A stretch of 26,832 nt of DNA from Muribaculum sp. Its GTDB lineage: Bacteria > Bacillota > Clostridia > Lachnospirales > Lachnospiraceae. Below are positions 15,092-21,926 of this stretch, piece after piece; within the stretch, counting starts at the first letter, position 1, and every line of letters starts with the position of its first letter. Position numbers and translations under genes: made by a program. The DNA is taken from contig JAMPHH010000044.1 of NCBI GenBank assembly GCA_023663505.1, positions 1 to 26,832 on the forward strand, given 5' to 3'. The notes under the pieces were generated by a model. It was not told the DNA's origin, did not search any database, and was given only the letters and a program-made list of their open reading frames with translations.

Positions 15092-15844
15092 ATGGCTATT
15101 ACAGTCAAATCACAAAGAGAAATCGAATTGATGCGGGAGTCCTGCAAGCGTCTTGCGGACGTATTCCAGAATATGGAGAGAGCTGTGAGACCCGGTATGT
15201 CAACATTGGACATTAACAACTTGGGAGAGAAGCTGATACGCGGGCATGGCTGCATTCCCAATTTCCTGCATTACAACGGTTTTCCGGCGTCCATCTGTGT
15301 GTCTGTGAATCAGGAAGTAATACACGGGATTCCCAAGCGCGACCATATCCTGCAGGAGGGCGATATCGTGAGCTTGGACGCGGGGCTTATCTATAAGGGC
15401 TATCACTCCGATATGGCGCGAACATTTGGCGTGGGCGCGATCAGCGAGGAGGCAAGGCTCTTGATCGAGCGCACAAGGGAGAGCTTTTTTGACGGTGTGA
15501 AGATGGCGAGGGCGGGAAATCACCTGTTTGATATCTCCAATGCAATCGACGAGTCCATTAAGCCCTACGGATACGGCATTGTGCGAGAGTTTGTGGGACA
15601 CGGCATCGGGAGCAAGCTCCACGAGGATCCACAGATTCCTAACTTTAGACAGCGCAGGAGAGGTCCCAAGCTGTGTGCGGGTATGACGTTTGCCATAGAA
15701 CCCATGATCAACATCGGCAGGGCGGACGTGGTGGTGCTGGAAGATGACTGGACGGTGGAGGCGGAGGACGGCTCCCTGTCGGCGCACTATGAAAACACGA
15801 TCCTCATCACCGAGGGCGAGCCGGAGATTTTGACACTATATTAG
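15092..15844 (+). CDS. map: Methionine aminopeptidase, type I
   Basis: Map removes the initiator methionine from new proteins. The 250-aa length fits type Ia enzymes without an extra N-terminal domain. The five metal ligands are visible in order: Asp in SLDAGLIYKG, Asp in SDMARTFGVG, His in VGHGIGSKLHEDPQIPNF, Glu in FAIEPMINIG, and Glu in HYENTILITEGEPEILT. An AAAGGAAG-type site precedes ATG 15092. It lies 23 nt behind adk and probably shares its transcript. Confidence 0.97.
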   Translation: MAITVKSQREIELMRESCKRLADVFQNMERAVRPGMSTLDINNLGEKLIRGHGCIPNFLHYNGFPASICVSVNQEVIHGIPKRDHILQEGDIVSLDAGLIYKGYHSDMARTFGVGAISEEARLLIERTRESFFDGVKMARAGNHLFDISNAIDESIKPYGYGIVREFVGHGIGSKLHEDPQIPNFRQRRRGPKLCAGMTFAIEPMINIGRADVVVLEDDWTVEAEDGSLSAHYENTILITEGEPEILTLY

Positions 15845-15845
15845 G

Positions 15846-15912
15846 GAAATGTTAAAAACGACCATAACATTTCATACAGATTGCTTCGCAATTAACCGGA
15901 ACCTATGGTTCC
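15846..15912 (+). promoter_or_regulatory. Three serial perfect hairpins before the KOW-protein gene
   Basis: In 67 nt there are GAAATGTTA/TAACATTTC (15846-15854/15865-15873), ATTGC-TTC-GCAAT (15880-15892) and GGAACC-TAT-GGTTCC (15898-15912). None is followed by a T-run. The gene downstream encodes a small RNA-binding KOW protein, so feedback binding to this leader is a reasonable hypothesis. Confidence 0.6.
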
Positions 15913-15928
15913 TAAGGGACGGACGTTT

Positions 15929-16204
15929 ATGATAGGACAATTTGTGACCTCAAAGGCAGGACATGACCAAAATACGCTCTATGTAATCGTGGCTGAAGAG
16001 GAAAAGGCAGTGCTTGTATGCGACGGGCGTTTAAAGCCCATAGAGCGCCCTAAGCGAAAGCTTAGAAAGCATGTTCAGCCCATCAACAAAACGGTGGACG
16101 GCGAGCTTGTCATGGCATTGCAGGAGCAGCGCGCCGCCAACGAGCAGATAAAGCGCGCGATCAAGCTATACCGACAGGAGCTGCAAGGGTCAAAGGAGTT
16201 ATAA
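15929..16204 (+). CDS. Small KOW-domain RNA-binding protein (L14e-like)
   Basis: The product is about 91 aa. The N-terminal half, MIGQFVTSKAGHDQNTLYVI followed by VLVCDGRLKPIERPKRKLRK, is a KOW/SH3-like fold resembling the eukaryal-archaeal L14e group. The C-terminal half is a charged helix (ELVMALQEQRAANEQIKRAI). Small KOW proteins occupy this same map-infA slot in Bacillus and clostridia; their job is not settled. Start ATG 15929 is preferred: AAGGGA (15914-15919) lies 9 nt upstream, while the earlier in-frame ATG 15905 is inside the loop of a hairpin. infA follows 37 nt downstream. Confidence 0.85.
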   Translation: MIGQFVTSKAGHDQNTLYVIVAEEEKAVLVCDGRLKPIERPKRKLRKHVQPINKTVDGELVMALQEQRAANEQIKRAIKLYRQELQGSKEL

Positions 16205-16241
16205 ATATTGATAAAGCTATAAAATAAGTTGGAGGATATGT

Positions 16242-16460
16242 ATGTCAAAAAGTGATGTAATTGAAATCGAAGGAACCGTTACGGAGAAGCTGCCTAACAC
16301 CATGTTTCGCGTGGAGCTGGAGAACGGACACAAGGTATTGGCGACCATCAGCGGGAAGCTGCGCCAGAATTTTATCCGAATCCTGCCCGGCGATAAGGTG
16401 ACATTGGAGCTGTCTCCCTATGATTTGAGCAAAGGACGTATCATTTGGAGAGATAAATAA
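16242..16460 (+). CDS. infA: Translation initiation factor IF-1
   Basis: IF-1 blocks the A site of the 30S subunit during initiation. The 72-aa OB-fold protein is standard length and shows SDVIEIEGTVTEKLPNTMFR, the ENGHKVLATISGKLRQNFIR segment, and PGDKVTLELSPYDLSKGRII. A GGAGG site precedes ATG 16242. The following gene is not the expected rpmJ but a membrane-protein gene starting 3 nt after the stop. Confidence 0.98.
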   Translation: MSKSDVIEIEGTVTEKLPNTMFRVELENGHKVLATISGKLRQNFIRILPGDKVTLELSPYDLSKGRIIWRDK

Positions 16461-16463
16461 AAT

Positions 16464-17774
16464 ATGAAAGAAAATCTGACAAGACACCTGAAATATATTG
16501 TGGTGCTGCTTGCCGGAAGCGCTTTGGCGGGGACATTGCTCTTGACGCTCGTATTCTGTCTTCCCACGGATCGGATAGAAAAGCATGTGGCGCAGTCTGT
16601 GGATCGCATCCTTCGGAACGAGGAGGACTTTCCGCAAAATGCGTTTCTGCGGCATGTATGGCGGGATAAGGAGAGCTATACGGACTCTATTATGGTTCAA
16701 TATGCCTTTGAAAGGCTGCCTGACAAAAACGCCTTTGAACATGCTATGTGGGCATACCATTATGATCTGGAGGAGGAAATATGGGCGGCGGAGGACTCCC
16801 TTCGCGCGGTACTGGCGGGGATGGAGCCCTCACAGATGCATCTGCGCGAGTATTCCCGCTATTGGCATGGCTATCTTCTGTATTTAAAGCCCCTGCTGCT
16901 TATTTTCTCATGGGAGCAGCTTGTCTGGCTTGGAGCAGGTTTACAGCTTGCTTTGCTGGTGGCTGTGGCGGTGTTCTCCGTCCGCAGGAGATGTGCAGGG
17001 GTGATTGCGGCTATGGCGGCGGGACTTTTGTTTATGAAGCCCGAGCTGATGGCGATATCCCTGACCATGTCCGTGTGCTGCGTGATCACCCTCGTGGCGG
17101 TTGTGATTTTGCTGTTAAAGGGGGACTGGCTGCGGGAGAGACGGCTTTATCCGGAATTTTTCTTGTGTATCGGTATTTTGACGGCATATTTTGACTTTCT
17201 CACATACCCGATCGTCACCTTGGGATTCCCGCTTTGCGTGTACTTTTGTGTGACAGAGCCGGAGAAAATCGTCGAGACGCTCAAGCGGATTGTGGGCTAT
17301 GGCTTCTGTTGGGGAGTGGGTTATGCAGGTATGTGGGCTTCCAAGTGGGTGATCGCGGACTTGACGCTCCACACCGGAACGATTCGGGACGCGGTTTGGA
17401 ATGTGATCGGCAGAACGGAGGCGATCGGCGGCAGACCGAGAATGAACGGCGGATTCTATGTGATCTCTCTGAACCTTCAGGAGTATGGCTCGGTGGTTTA
17501 CGCGGTTCTCGCGGCGGCGCTAGGAGTTGTCACGGTGGGGGCTTTGCTGTGGGCGCTGTGCAGAGGGTGCTCTCTCAAGACACTGGCGGTTCGGATTGTG
17601 CCGTTTCTGATTATTGCTTTGATACCGTTTGCGTGGATCGTTGTGGTACAGCATCACTCGGCATTGCACGCGCGCTTTACCTTCCGGATTCTTGGGGTGA
17701 GCGCCATGGCGCTTGGCTGTGTATGCGTCCAAGCGATACAGATTCTTAAGCATAAAAATGTTAAAAATATCTGA
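16464..17774 (+). CDS. Unrecognised polytopic membrane protein inserted between infA and rpmJ
   Basis: I do not recognise this 436-aa protein. A first helix covers about residues 11-33. A polar stretch of roughly 100 residues with many Arg/Asp/Glu/Trp follows (35-135). Then come about seven or eight further hydrophobic segments, near 138-150, 153-172, 177-192, 197-218, 232-262, 276-298, 344-365 and 378-395, and a last one near 408-426. Arg, Tyr and Trp cluster at SRYWHGYLLYLKPLL, and HHSALHARFTFRIL precedes the last helix. One extracytoplasmic loop followed by many helices recalls GT-C glycosyltransferases, but no catalytic motif is clear, so this is only a guess. ATG 16464 lies 3 nt after infA, with GGAGAG inside the infA end as a possible ribosome binding site. 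It is therefore probably cotranscribed with infA. Confidence 0.75.
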   Translation: MKENLTRHLKYIVVLLAGSALAGTLLLTLVFCLPTDRIEKHVAQSVDRILRNEEDFPQNAFLRHVWRDKESYTDSIMVQYAFERLPDKNAFEHAMWAYHYDLEEEIWAAEDSLRAVLAGMEPSQMHLREYSRYWHGYLLYLKPLLLIFSWEQLVWLGAGLQLALLVAVAVFSVRRRCAGVIAAMAAGLLFMKPELMAISLTMSVCCVITLVAVVILLLKGDWLRERRLYPEFFLCIGILTAYFDFLTYPIVTLGFPLCVYFCVTEPEKIVETLKRIVGYGFCWGVGYAGMWASKWVIADLTLHTGTIRDAVWNVIGRTEAIGGRPRMNGGFYVISLNLQEYGSVVYAVLAAALGVVTVGALLWALCRGCSLKTLAVRIVPFLIIALIPFAWIVVVQHHSALHARFTFRILGVSAMALGCVCVQAIQILKHKNVKNI

Positions 17775-17783
17775 TAAAAGATA

Positions 17784-17812
17784 TTGCAAATAGAAAAAGC
17801 CCGTGATATAAT
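17784..17812 (+). promoter_or_regulatory. Extended -10 promoter before rpmJ
   Basis: TTGCAA (17784-17789), a 17-nt spacer and a consensus TATAAT (17807-17812) preceded by TGA (extended -10) make the best promoter in the window. It restarts transcription for rpmJ and the alpha operon downstream of the membrane-protein gene. Confidence 0.85.
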
Positions 17813-17845
17813 ATAAAACGGTCTTTTTTGAAAGGAGGGTTTAAC

Positions 17846-17959
17846 GTGAAGGTTAGATCATCAGTAAAACCGATCTGCGAAAAATGCAAGATCATCAAGA
17901 GAAAAGGACGCATCAGAGTAATCTGTGAGAATCCGAAACACAAGCAGAGACAGGGATAA
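17846..17959 (+). CDS. rpmJ: 50S ribosomal protein L36, zinc-binding
   Basis: This short gene encodes 37 aa from a GTG start (17846) behind AAAGGAGGG (17831-17839). The protein reads MKVRSSVKPICEKCKIIKRK followed by GRIRVICENPKHKQRQG. The C-x2-C pair, third Cys and His form the zinc site of the standard L36. It is normally followed directly by rpsM; here 551 nt intervene. It has its own promoter, so it leads the alpha unit. Confidence 0.97.
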   Translation: MKVRSSVKPICEKCKIIKRKGRIRVICENPKHKQRQG

Positions 17960-18163
17960 TCACCGCTTAAATGGCTTCTAAGGGAGCGCGGATTGTATTC
18001 AATTCGGTTTAAGTCAGTGGGTTCTTGTCCTGTTGTTATGAGCGGCTGAATCGAACGCTTCTGTAACGGAATGATTTGATACCTTAATACTTCTATTATA
18101 TGAAGGGTTTGATTTTCATATACAATGCGGATAGAGCTTACGGGAGATTACTTGTTGATACCA

Positions 18164-18284
18164 AGACAAAAAGATTTTCTAAAATTACAAAATACACGAT
18201 TTAAGAAAAACTATGTTTTGTCTTCGACAAAAAGTTTTTCTAAAATCGTAAAACACGCAATTTAAGAAAATCTATGTTTTGTCT
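18164..18284 (+). repeat. Tandem 60-nt repeat forming one long imperfect palindrome
   Basis: Copy A (18164-18223) and copy B (18225-18284) align without gaps at about 51 of 60 positions. Within each copy the arms mismatch (AGATTTTCT with AGAAAAACT in A; AGTTTTTCT with AGAAAATCT in B), but across copies they match exactly: A-left with B-right, and A-right with B-left. The result is a single hairpin with loop TTC at 18223-18225, symmetric 3-nt bulges (CAT/ATG), one 9x9 internal loop, and otherwise nearly complete pairing. It could be a conserved RNA, an RNase III site, or a MITE-like insertion. Confidence 0.85.
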
Positions 18285-18285
18285 C

Positions 18286-18311
18286 TGAGAAATGTGCAGG
18301 CACATTTCTCA
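18286..18311 (+). other. 12-nt perfect inverted repeat (hairpin)
   Basis: TGAGAAATGTGC (18286-18297) and GCACATTTCTCA (18300-18311) are perfectly complementary with only AG between, so the real fold is 11 bp with a CAGG loop. It is followed by A-rich, not T-rich, sequence, so it would not terminate on the plus strand. It abuts the long palindrome. Confidence 0.75.
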
Positions 18312-18510
18312 AAAACAGAAGGCGCATGAATCGTAAAAGAGATTATGTGTGGTCTTGGAAAGATCGGATGTGTGTCCGGTTGGGTGAGAGCCCCAATCAA
18401 TTAGTAACTGAATAGCAGCGCGTACAAACAGACCAAGGCGCGCAAGCACCCGCAAGGGTGTATCAACATAATCAAGAGCAGGATTATGTTAGGGAATGGA
18501 GGAAATGTAA

Positions 18511-18882
18511 ATGGCTCGTATCGCAGGTGTTGACTTACCTAGAGAAAAACGTATTGAAATCGGATTGACCTATGTGTATGGCATCGGGAGACCTACCGCT
18601 AACAAGCTTCTTGCTGAGGCAGGCGTAAATCCTGATACCAGAGTTAGGGACATCACGGACGACGAGGTGAAGAAGATCACCGAGGCAATTGAGAAACTGA
18701 ATGTAATGGTGGAAGGTGATCTGAGGAGAGAGGTCGCCCTGAACATCAAGAGACTTCAGGAGATTGGATGCTACCGCGGCATTCGCCATCGTAAGGGGCT
18801 GCCCGTTCGCGGTCAGAATACCAAGAACAATGCGAGAACCCGCAAGGGGCCCAAGCGCACTGTCGCTAATAAGAAGAAGTAA
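18511..18882 (+). CDS. rpsM: 30S ribosomal protein S13
   Basis: S13 is a 30S head protein forming intersubunit bridges and contacting the P-site tRNA. The 123-aa product begins MARIAGVDLPREKRIEIGL, contains the helix-hairpin-helix YVYGIGRPTANKLLAEAGV, the GCYRGIRHRKGLPVRGQNTK motif, and the basic tail NARTRKGPKRTVANKKK. GGAGG (18498-18502) lies 8 nt before ATG 18511. A hairpin ends 7 nt before that site. rpsK follows after a 137-nt structured gap. Confidence 0.98.
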   Translation: MARIAGVDLPREKRIEIGLTYVYGIGRPTANKLLAEAGVNPDTRVRDITDDEVKKITEAIEKLNVMVEGDLRREVALNIKRLQEIGCYRGIRHRKGLPVRGQNTKNNARTRKGPKRTVANKKK

Positions 18883-18900
18883 GTGTAACAGGTAAAATTA

Positions 18901-18988
18901 TTGTAACTATTTAGAACCAACCATGTAAACACTGCGTGTTTGCTCGGTGTTTGGCTCTCGCCAAATAAATTGTTCTGAACAGTTACAA
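18901..18988 (+). ncRNA. Y-shaped three-way-junction RNA element between rpsM and rpsK
   Basis: Four helices fit together. P1 is TTGTAACT/AGTTACAA (18901-18908/18981-18988). P2 is TTTAGAAC/GTTCTGAA (18910-18917/18972-18979), stacked on P1 across a single A/C mismatch. P3 is AAACAC-TGC-GTGTTT (18927-18941), extendable to 8 bp. P4 is TTTGGC-TCTC-GCCAAA (18950-18965), also extendable to 8 bp with one G-U. All arms are complete within 88 nt. The rpsK ribosome binding site downstream is weak (GTAGG), so the element could matter for rpsK expression or mRNA processing. It is a cis-acting candidate; a separate RNA is not implied. Confidence 0.7.
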
Positions 18989-19019
18989 ATATCACAACAA
19001 GAAAGTAGGTTAGTTTAAA

Positions 19020-19421
19020 ATGGCAAAAAAAGTTGCAACAGGCAAGAAAGTAACTAAGAAACGTGTCAAGAAAAACGTTGAACGCGGACAGGCACATATT
19101 CAGTCTTCATTTAACAATACCATTGTTACGTTGACTGACACTGAGGGAAATGCTCTCAGCTGGGCAAGTGCGGGTGGTCTGGGCTTTAGAGGTTCAAGGA
19201 AATCTACTCCTTATGCTGCACAGATGGCAGCTGAGACTGCTGCAAAGGCAGCGTTGGTTCACGGTTTGAAGACCGTTGACGTATTTGTCAAGGGTCCCGG
19301 TTCAGGTCGTGAGGCGGCAATCAGAGCACTCTCTGCTTGTGGTCTTGAGGTAGTAAGTATCCGTGACGTGACTCCGGTTCCTCACAATGGATGCCGCCCG
19401 CCTAAGCGCCGCAGGGTTTAA
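19020..19421 (+). CDS. rpsK: 30S ribosomal protein S11
   Basis: S11 lies on the 30S platform beside the mRNA exit. The 133-aa product has a basic start (KKVATGKKVTKKRVKKN), then GQAHIQSSFNNTIVTLTDTE, GGLGFRGSRKSTPYAAQMAA, and the end VTPVPHNGCRPPKRRRV; the Asn-Gly pair there is the usual isoaspartate site. ATG 19020 has only a weak GTAGG ribosome binding site, unlike most genes here, and follows the three-way-junction element. Confidence 0.97.
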   Translation: MAKKVATGKKVTKKRVKKNVERGQAHIQSSFNNTIVTLTDTEGNALSWASAGGLGFRGSRKSTPYAAQMAAETAAKAALVHGLKTVDVFVKGPGSGREAAIRALSACGLEVVSIRDVTPVPHNGCRPPKRRRV

Positions 19422-19489
19422 TTAGTTGAGACAAGGTTGGAAGAAGGCGCATAGAGCGTTGTAAACAGACAAGAAAGGAAATCAAAAAA

Positions 19490-20083
19490 ATGGCAGTTAA
19501 TCGCGTACCTGTATTAAAGAGATGTAGAGCACTTGGTCTTGAGCCCTCTTATTTGGGCTATGACAAGAAGTCCAAAAGAACTTCTGCAAGGGCAGGCAAG
19601 AAAGTGAGTGAGTATGGTCTCCAGCTTCGTGAGAAGCAGAAGGCAAAGTTTATCTATGGCGTTCTGGAGAAGCCTTTTAGAAACTATTACAAAAAGGCTG
19701 ATAGAATGAAGGGCATGACCGGTGAGAACCTGATGATCCTGTTGGAGTCCAGACTGGACAGCGTTGTATTCAGAATGGGCTTTGCGAGAACCAGACGCGA
19801 GGCAAGACAGATCGTTGGACACAAGCATGTACTTGTAAATGGCAAGCAGGTGAATATTCCTTCCTATCTGGTGAAAGCCGGAGACGTGATCGAGATCAGA
19901 GAGAAATCCAAATCTATGCAGAGATATAAGGATATTCTCGAAGTGACCGGTGGAAGATTGGTACCTGAATGGATGGATGTCGATATTGAGAATTTCAAGG
20001 GAAGCATCAAGAACCTTCCCACTAGGGAAATGATCGATGTTCCCGTGGACGAGATGCTTATTGTCGAGTTGTACTCCAAGTAA
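19490..20083 (+). CDS. rpsD: 30S ribosomal protein S4, zinc-free type
   Basis: S4 starts 30S assembly and is a translational repressor in both E. coli and Bacillus. The 197-aa product has the S4 RNA-binding domain with GENLMILLESRLDSVVFRMG and the ARTRREARQIVGHKHVLVNG stretch. Only one cysteine is seen near the N-terminus (KRCRALGLEPSYLGYDKKS), so it lacks the four-Cys zinc knuckle. Unlike B. subtilis, where rpsD stands alone, the gene lies inside the alpha operon between rpsK and rpoA. AAAGGA precedes ATG 19490. Confidence 0.97.
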   Translation: MAVNRVPVLKRCRALGLEPSYLGYDKKSKRTSARAGKKVSEYGLQLREKQKAKFIYGVLEKPFRNYYKKADRMKGMTGENLMILLESRLDSVVFRMGFARTRREARQIVGHKHVLVNGKQVNIPSYLVKAGDVIEIREKSKSMQRYKDILEVTGGRLVPEWMDVDIENFKGSIKNLPTREMIDVPVDEMLIVELYSK

Positions 20084-20125
20084 AAAGTATAGTCTTTCCA
20101 CATACCATAAAGGAGGGTATTTGCA

Positions 20126-21085
20126 GTGTTTGATTTTGAGAGACCAAATATTGAGGTTGTTGAGATTTCAGAAGACAAAAAGTACGGCAAATTCGTAGTT
20201 GAACCCTTGGAGAGAGGTTACGGTATCACGTTGGGCAACTCCCTGAGAAGAATTATGCTGTCCTCTTTGCCCGGTGCTGCTGTCAGTCAGGTAAAGATAG
20301 AGGGCGTGCTGCATGAGTTCAGTTCCATTGCCGGCGTAAAGGAAGATGTGACTGAGATAATCATGAATATCAAGAGTCTTGCGATCAAGAATACCAGTGA
20401 GACGAATGAGGTGAAAACTGCGTACATTGAGTACGAGGGCGAGGGAGTGATCCACGCCTCCGATATTCAGTGCGATCAGGATATTGAGATCCTCAATCCC
20501 GATTTGGTGATTGCAACCTTGAGCGGCAAGGATACCAAGCTTTATATGGAGCTGACCATTACGAGAGGTCGCGGCTATGTGAGCGCTGACAAGAACAAAC
20601 ACGATGATTTACCTATCGGCGTCATTGCGATTGACTCTATCTACACCCCTGTGGAGCGTGTGAATGTGACAGTTGAAAATACCCGTGTAGGTCAGATCAC
20701 AGACTTTGACAAGTTGACTCTGGATGTGTTCACCAACGGAACCTTGGTTCCCGATGAGGCTGTCAGCTTGGCGGCAAAGGTACTTAGCGAGCATTTGAGC
20801 CTGTTCATCGATCTCTCCGAGAATGCCAGAACCGCAGAGGTGATGGTGGAGAAGGAAGATGACGAGAAGGAGAAGGTGCTTGAGATGAGCATCGACGAGC
20901 TGGAGCTTTCCGTTCGTTCCTACAACTGCTTGAAGCGCGCAGGTATTAACACTGTGGAGGAGCTGACCAACAGGACTTCCGAGGATATGATGAAGGTTCG
21001 TAATCTGGGTCGTAAATCCCTTGAGGAAGTGCTTGCCAAGCTGAAGGAATTGGGCTTGCAGCTCAATCCCAGCGAGGATAACTAA
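20126..21085 (+). CDS. rpoA: DNA-directed RNA polymerase subunit alpha
   Basis: The alpha subunit dimerises to start RNA polymerase assembly and its C-terminal domain contacts UP elements and activators. The 319-aa product starts at GTG 20126 behind AAAGGAGGG. Family marks are EPLERGYGITLGNSLRRIML in the N-terminal dimerisation domain, an acidic linker (MVEKEDDEKEKV, about 240-252), and the C-terminal domain ELSVRSYNCLKRAGINTVEE followed by VRNLGRKSLEEVLAKLKELG, which includes the Arg/Asn positions used for DNA minor-groove binding. This fits the A-tract UP-like region before rpsJ. Confidence 0.98.
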   Translation: MFDFERPNIEVVEISEDKKYGKFVVEPLERGYGITLGNSLRRIMLSSLPGAAVSQVKIEGVLHEFSSIAGVKEDVTEIIMNIKSLAIKNTSETNEVKTAYIEYEGEGVIHASDIQCDQDIEILNPDLVIATLSGKDTKLYMELTITRGRGYVSADKNKHDDLPIGVIAIDSIYTPVERVNVTVENTRVGQITDFDKLTLDVFTNGTLVPDEAVSLAAKVLSEHLSLFIDLSENARTAEVMVEKEDDEKEKVLEMSIDELELSVRSYNCLKRAGINTVEELTNRTSEDMMKVRNLGRKSLEEVLAKLKELGLQLNPSEDN

Positions 21086-21156
21086 TCATAAGATTTTCCC
21101 TGCGTGGTAAAGCCAAAGCGTGCATGTGGGGTTATCTTCTAAATGGAACAGTAGAC

Positions 21157-21172
21157 GACGCCAAGAGGCGTC
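21157..21172 (+). other. Hairpin in the rpoA-rplQ gap
   Basis: GACGCC-AAGA-GGCGTC is a perfect 6-bp stem with a 4-nt loop, weakly enclosed by TGGGG (about 21127-21131) and CCCCA (about 21214-21218) further out. The 156-nt gap holds no gene; frames opening at 21124 and 21203 are leader sequence. Confidence 0.45.
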
Positions 21173-21241
21173 CACAGCATTCGGTGAGTAAGTCCAAGGA
21201 GCGTGGCCGGATGCCCCATGAATGGAGAAAGGAAATATATC

Positions 21242-21847
21242 ATGGCAAAGTACAGAAAATTAGGCAGAACGTCTTCACAGAGAAAGGCGCTGCTCAGAAA
21301 TCAGGTAACAGCATTGATCTATCATGGCAGGATCATTACCACAGAGGCTAGAGCCAAGGAGGTCAGAAAGATTGCCGAGGGTCTTATCGCTTTGGCGGTC
21401 AAGGAGAAGGACAATTACGAGACCGTTAAGGTGATGGCTAAGGTTCCCCGCAAGGACAAGGACGGCAAGCGTGTGAAGCAGATCGTTGACAAGGATACCA
21501 AGGCGGTTCTCTCCGAGACCCACCGCGACGCTGAGGGCAAGATTATCCGTATGGATAACGGCGTGACCGTGACGGTGTTTGACGAGGTGGAGAAGGAGAT
21601 CAAGAAGGATCTTCCCTCCAGACTCCATGCAAGACATCAGATGCTGAAGGTGCTCAATCCCGTGGTGGACGTTCCCGAGGCAGCGGCAGGAAGAAAGAGA
21701 GATACCAAGAAGGTTGACTTGGTTGCAAAGCTTTTTGACGAATATGGTCCCAAGTATGCAGACCGCAAGGGTGGCTACACCAGAATCATCAAGGTTGGCC
21801 AGCGTAAGGGTGATGCAGCGATGGAGGTTGTTTTGGAGCTGGTATAA
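21242..21847 (+). CDS. rplQ: 50S ribosomal protein L17 with long internal insertion
   Basis: L17 sits near the tunnel exit. The frame opens at 21203, but the conserved start MAKYRKLGRTSSQRKALLRN begins at ATG 21242 with AAAGGA 8 nt upstream. Length is 201 aa against about 120-127 in Bacillus and E. coli. The extra length is mainly one insertion at about residues 58-124 (between the LIALAVKEKDN helix and LPSRLHARHQMLKVL), rich in Lys/Asp/Val, plus about nine residues near 140-155. The standard end GGYTRIIKVGQRKGDAAMEV is intact. Similar inserts are, to my knowledge, typical of Lachnospiraceae. It closes the operon before a strong terminator. Confidence 0.96.
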   Translation: MAKYRKLGRTSSQRKALLRNQVTALIYHGRIITTEARAKEVRKIAEGLIALAVKEKDNYETVKVMAKVPRKDKDGKRVKQIVDKDTKAVLSETHRDAEGKIIRMDNGVTVTVFDEVEKEIKKDLPSRLHARHQMLKVLNPVVDVPEAAAGRKRDTKKVDLVAKLFDEYGPKYADRKGGYTRIIKVGQRKGDAAMEVVLELV

Positions 21848-21926
21848 GTCGAAATGCTCAATGAAAACGGAATGAAGGTTCATTCATTGTTTGTGCCTCT
21901 GTTGTCGGCATGACTGGAAGTGTGAT

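Larger units (their letters stand above)
17960..18510 (+). promoter_or_regulatory. 551-nt structured gap between rpmJ and rpsM (alpha-operon leader)
   Basis: No gene is visible here. Reading through it: CTTAAA/TTTAAG (17966-17971/18008-18013) with flanking CAC/GTG; TATATGAA/TTCATATA (18097-18104/18115-18122); the long repeat-palindrome at 18164-18284; a 12-nt inverted repeat at 18286-18311; CGGA/TCCG and TTGGG/CCCAA stems near 18360-18400; GCGCG/CGCGC (about 18418-18443); CACCC-GCAA-GGGTG with a GNRA loop (18447-18460); and AACATAATC/GATTATGTT (18465-18473/18482-18490) right before the rpsM GGAGG (18498-18502). Because rpsD lies in this operon, S4 feedback on the rpsM site is possible by analogy with E. 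coli. No convincing internal promoter was found. Confidence 0.6.

Noticed and set aside
18076..18126. Promoter for rpsM near TTGATA / TATTAT or TACAAT
   Set aside because: The spacings are 12 nt or otherwise unsuitable; no acceptable -35/-10 pair was found.
18286..18311. Intrinsic terminator between rpmJ and rpsM
   Set aside because: The 12-nt inverted repeat is strong but is followed by A-rich sequence, so it should not terminate plus-strand transcription.
21124..21351. 75-aa open frame across the rpoA-rplQ gap
   Set aside because: It overlaps the rplQ start in another frame and has no family resemblance.
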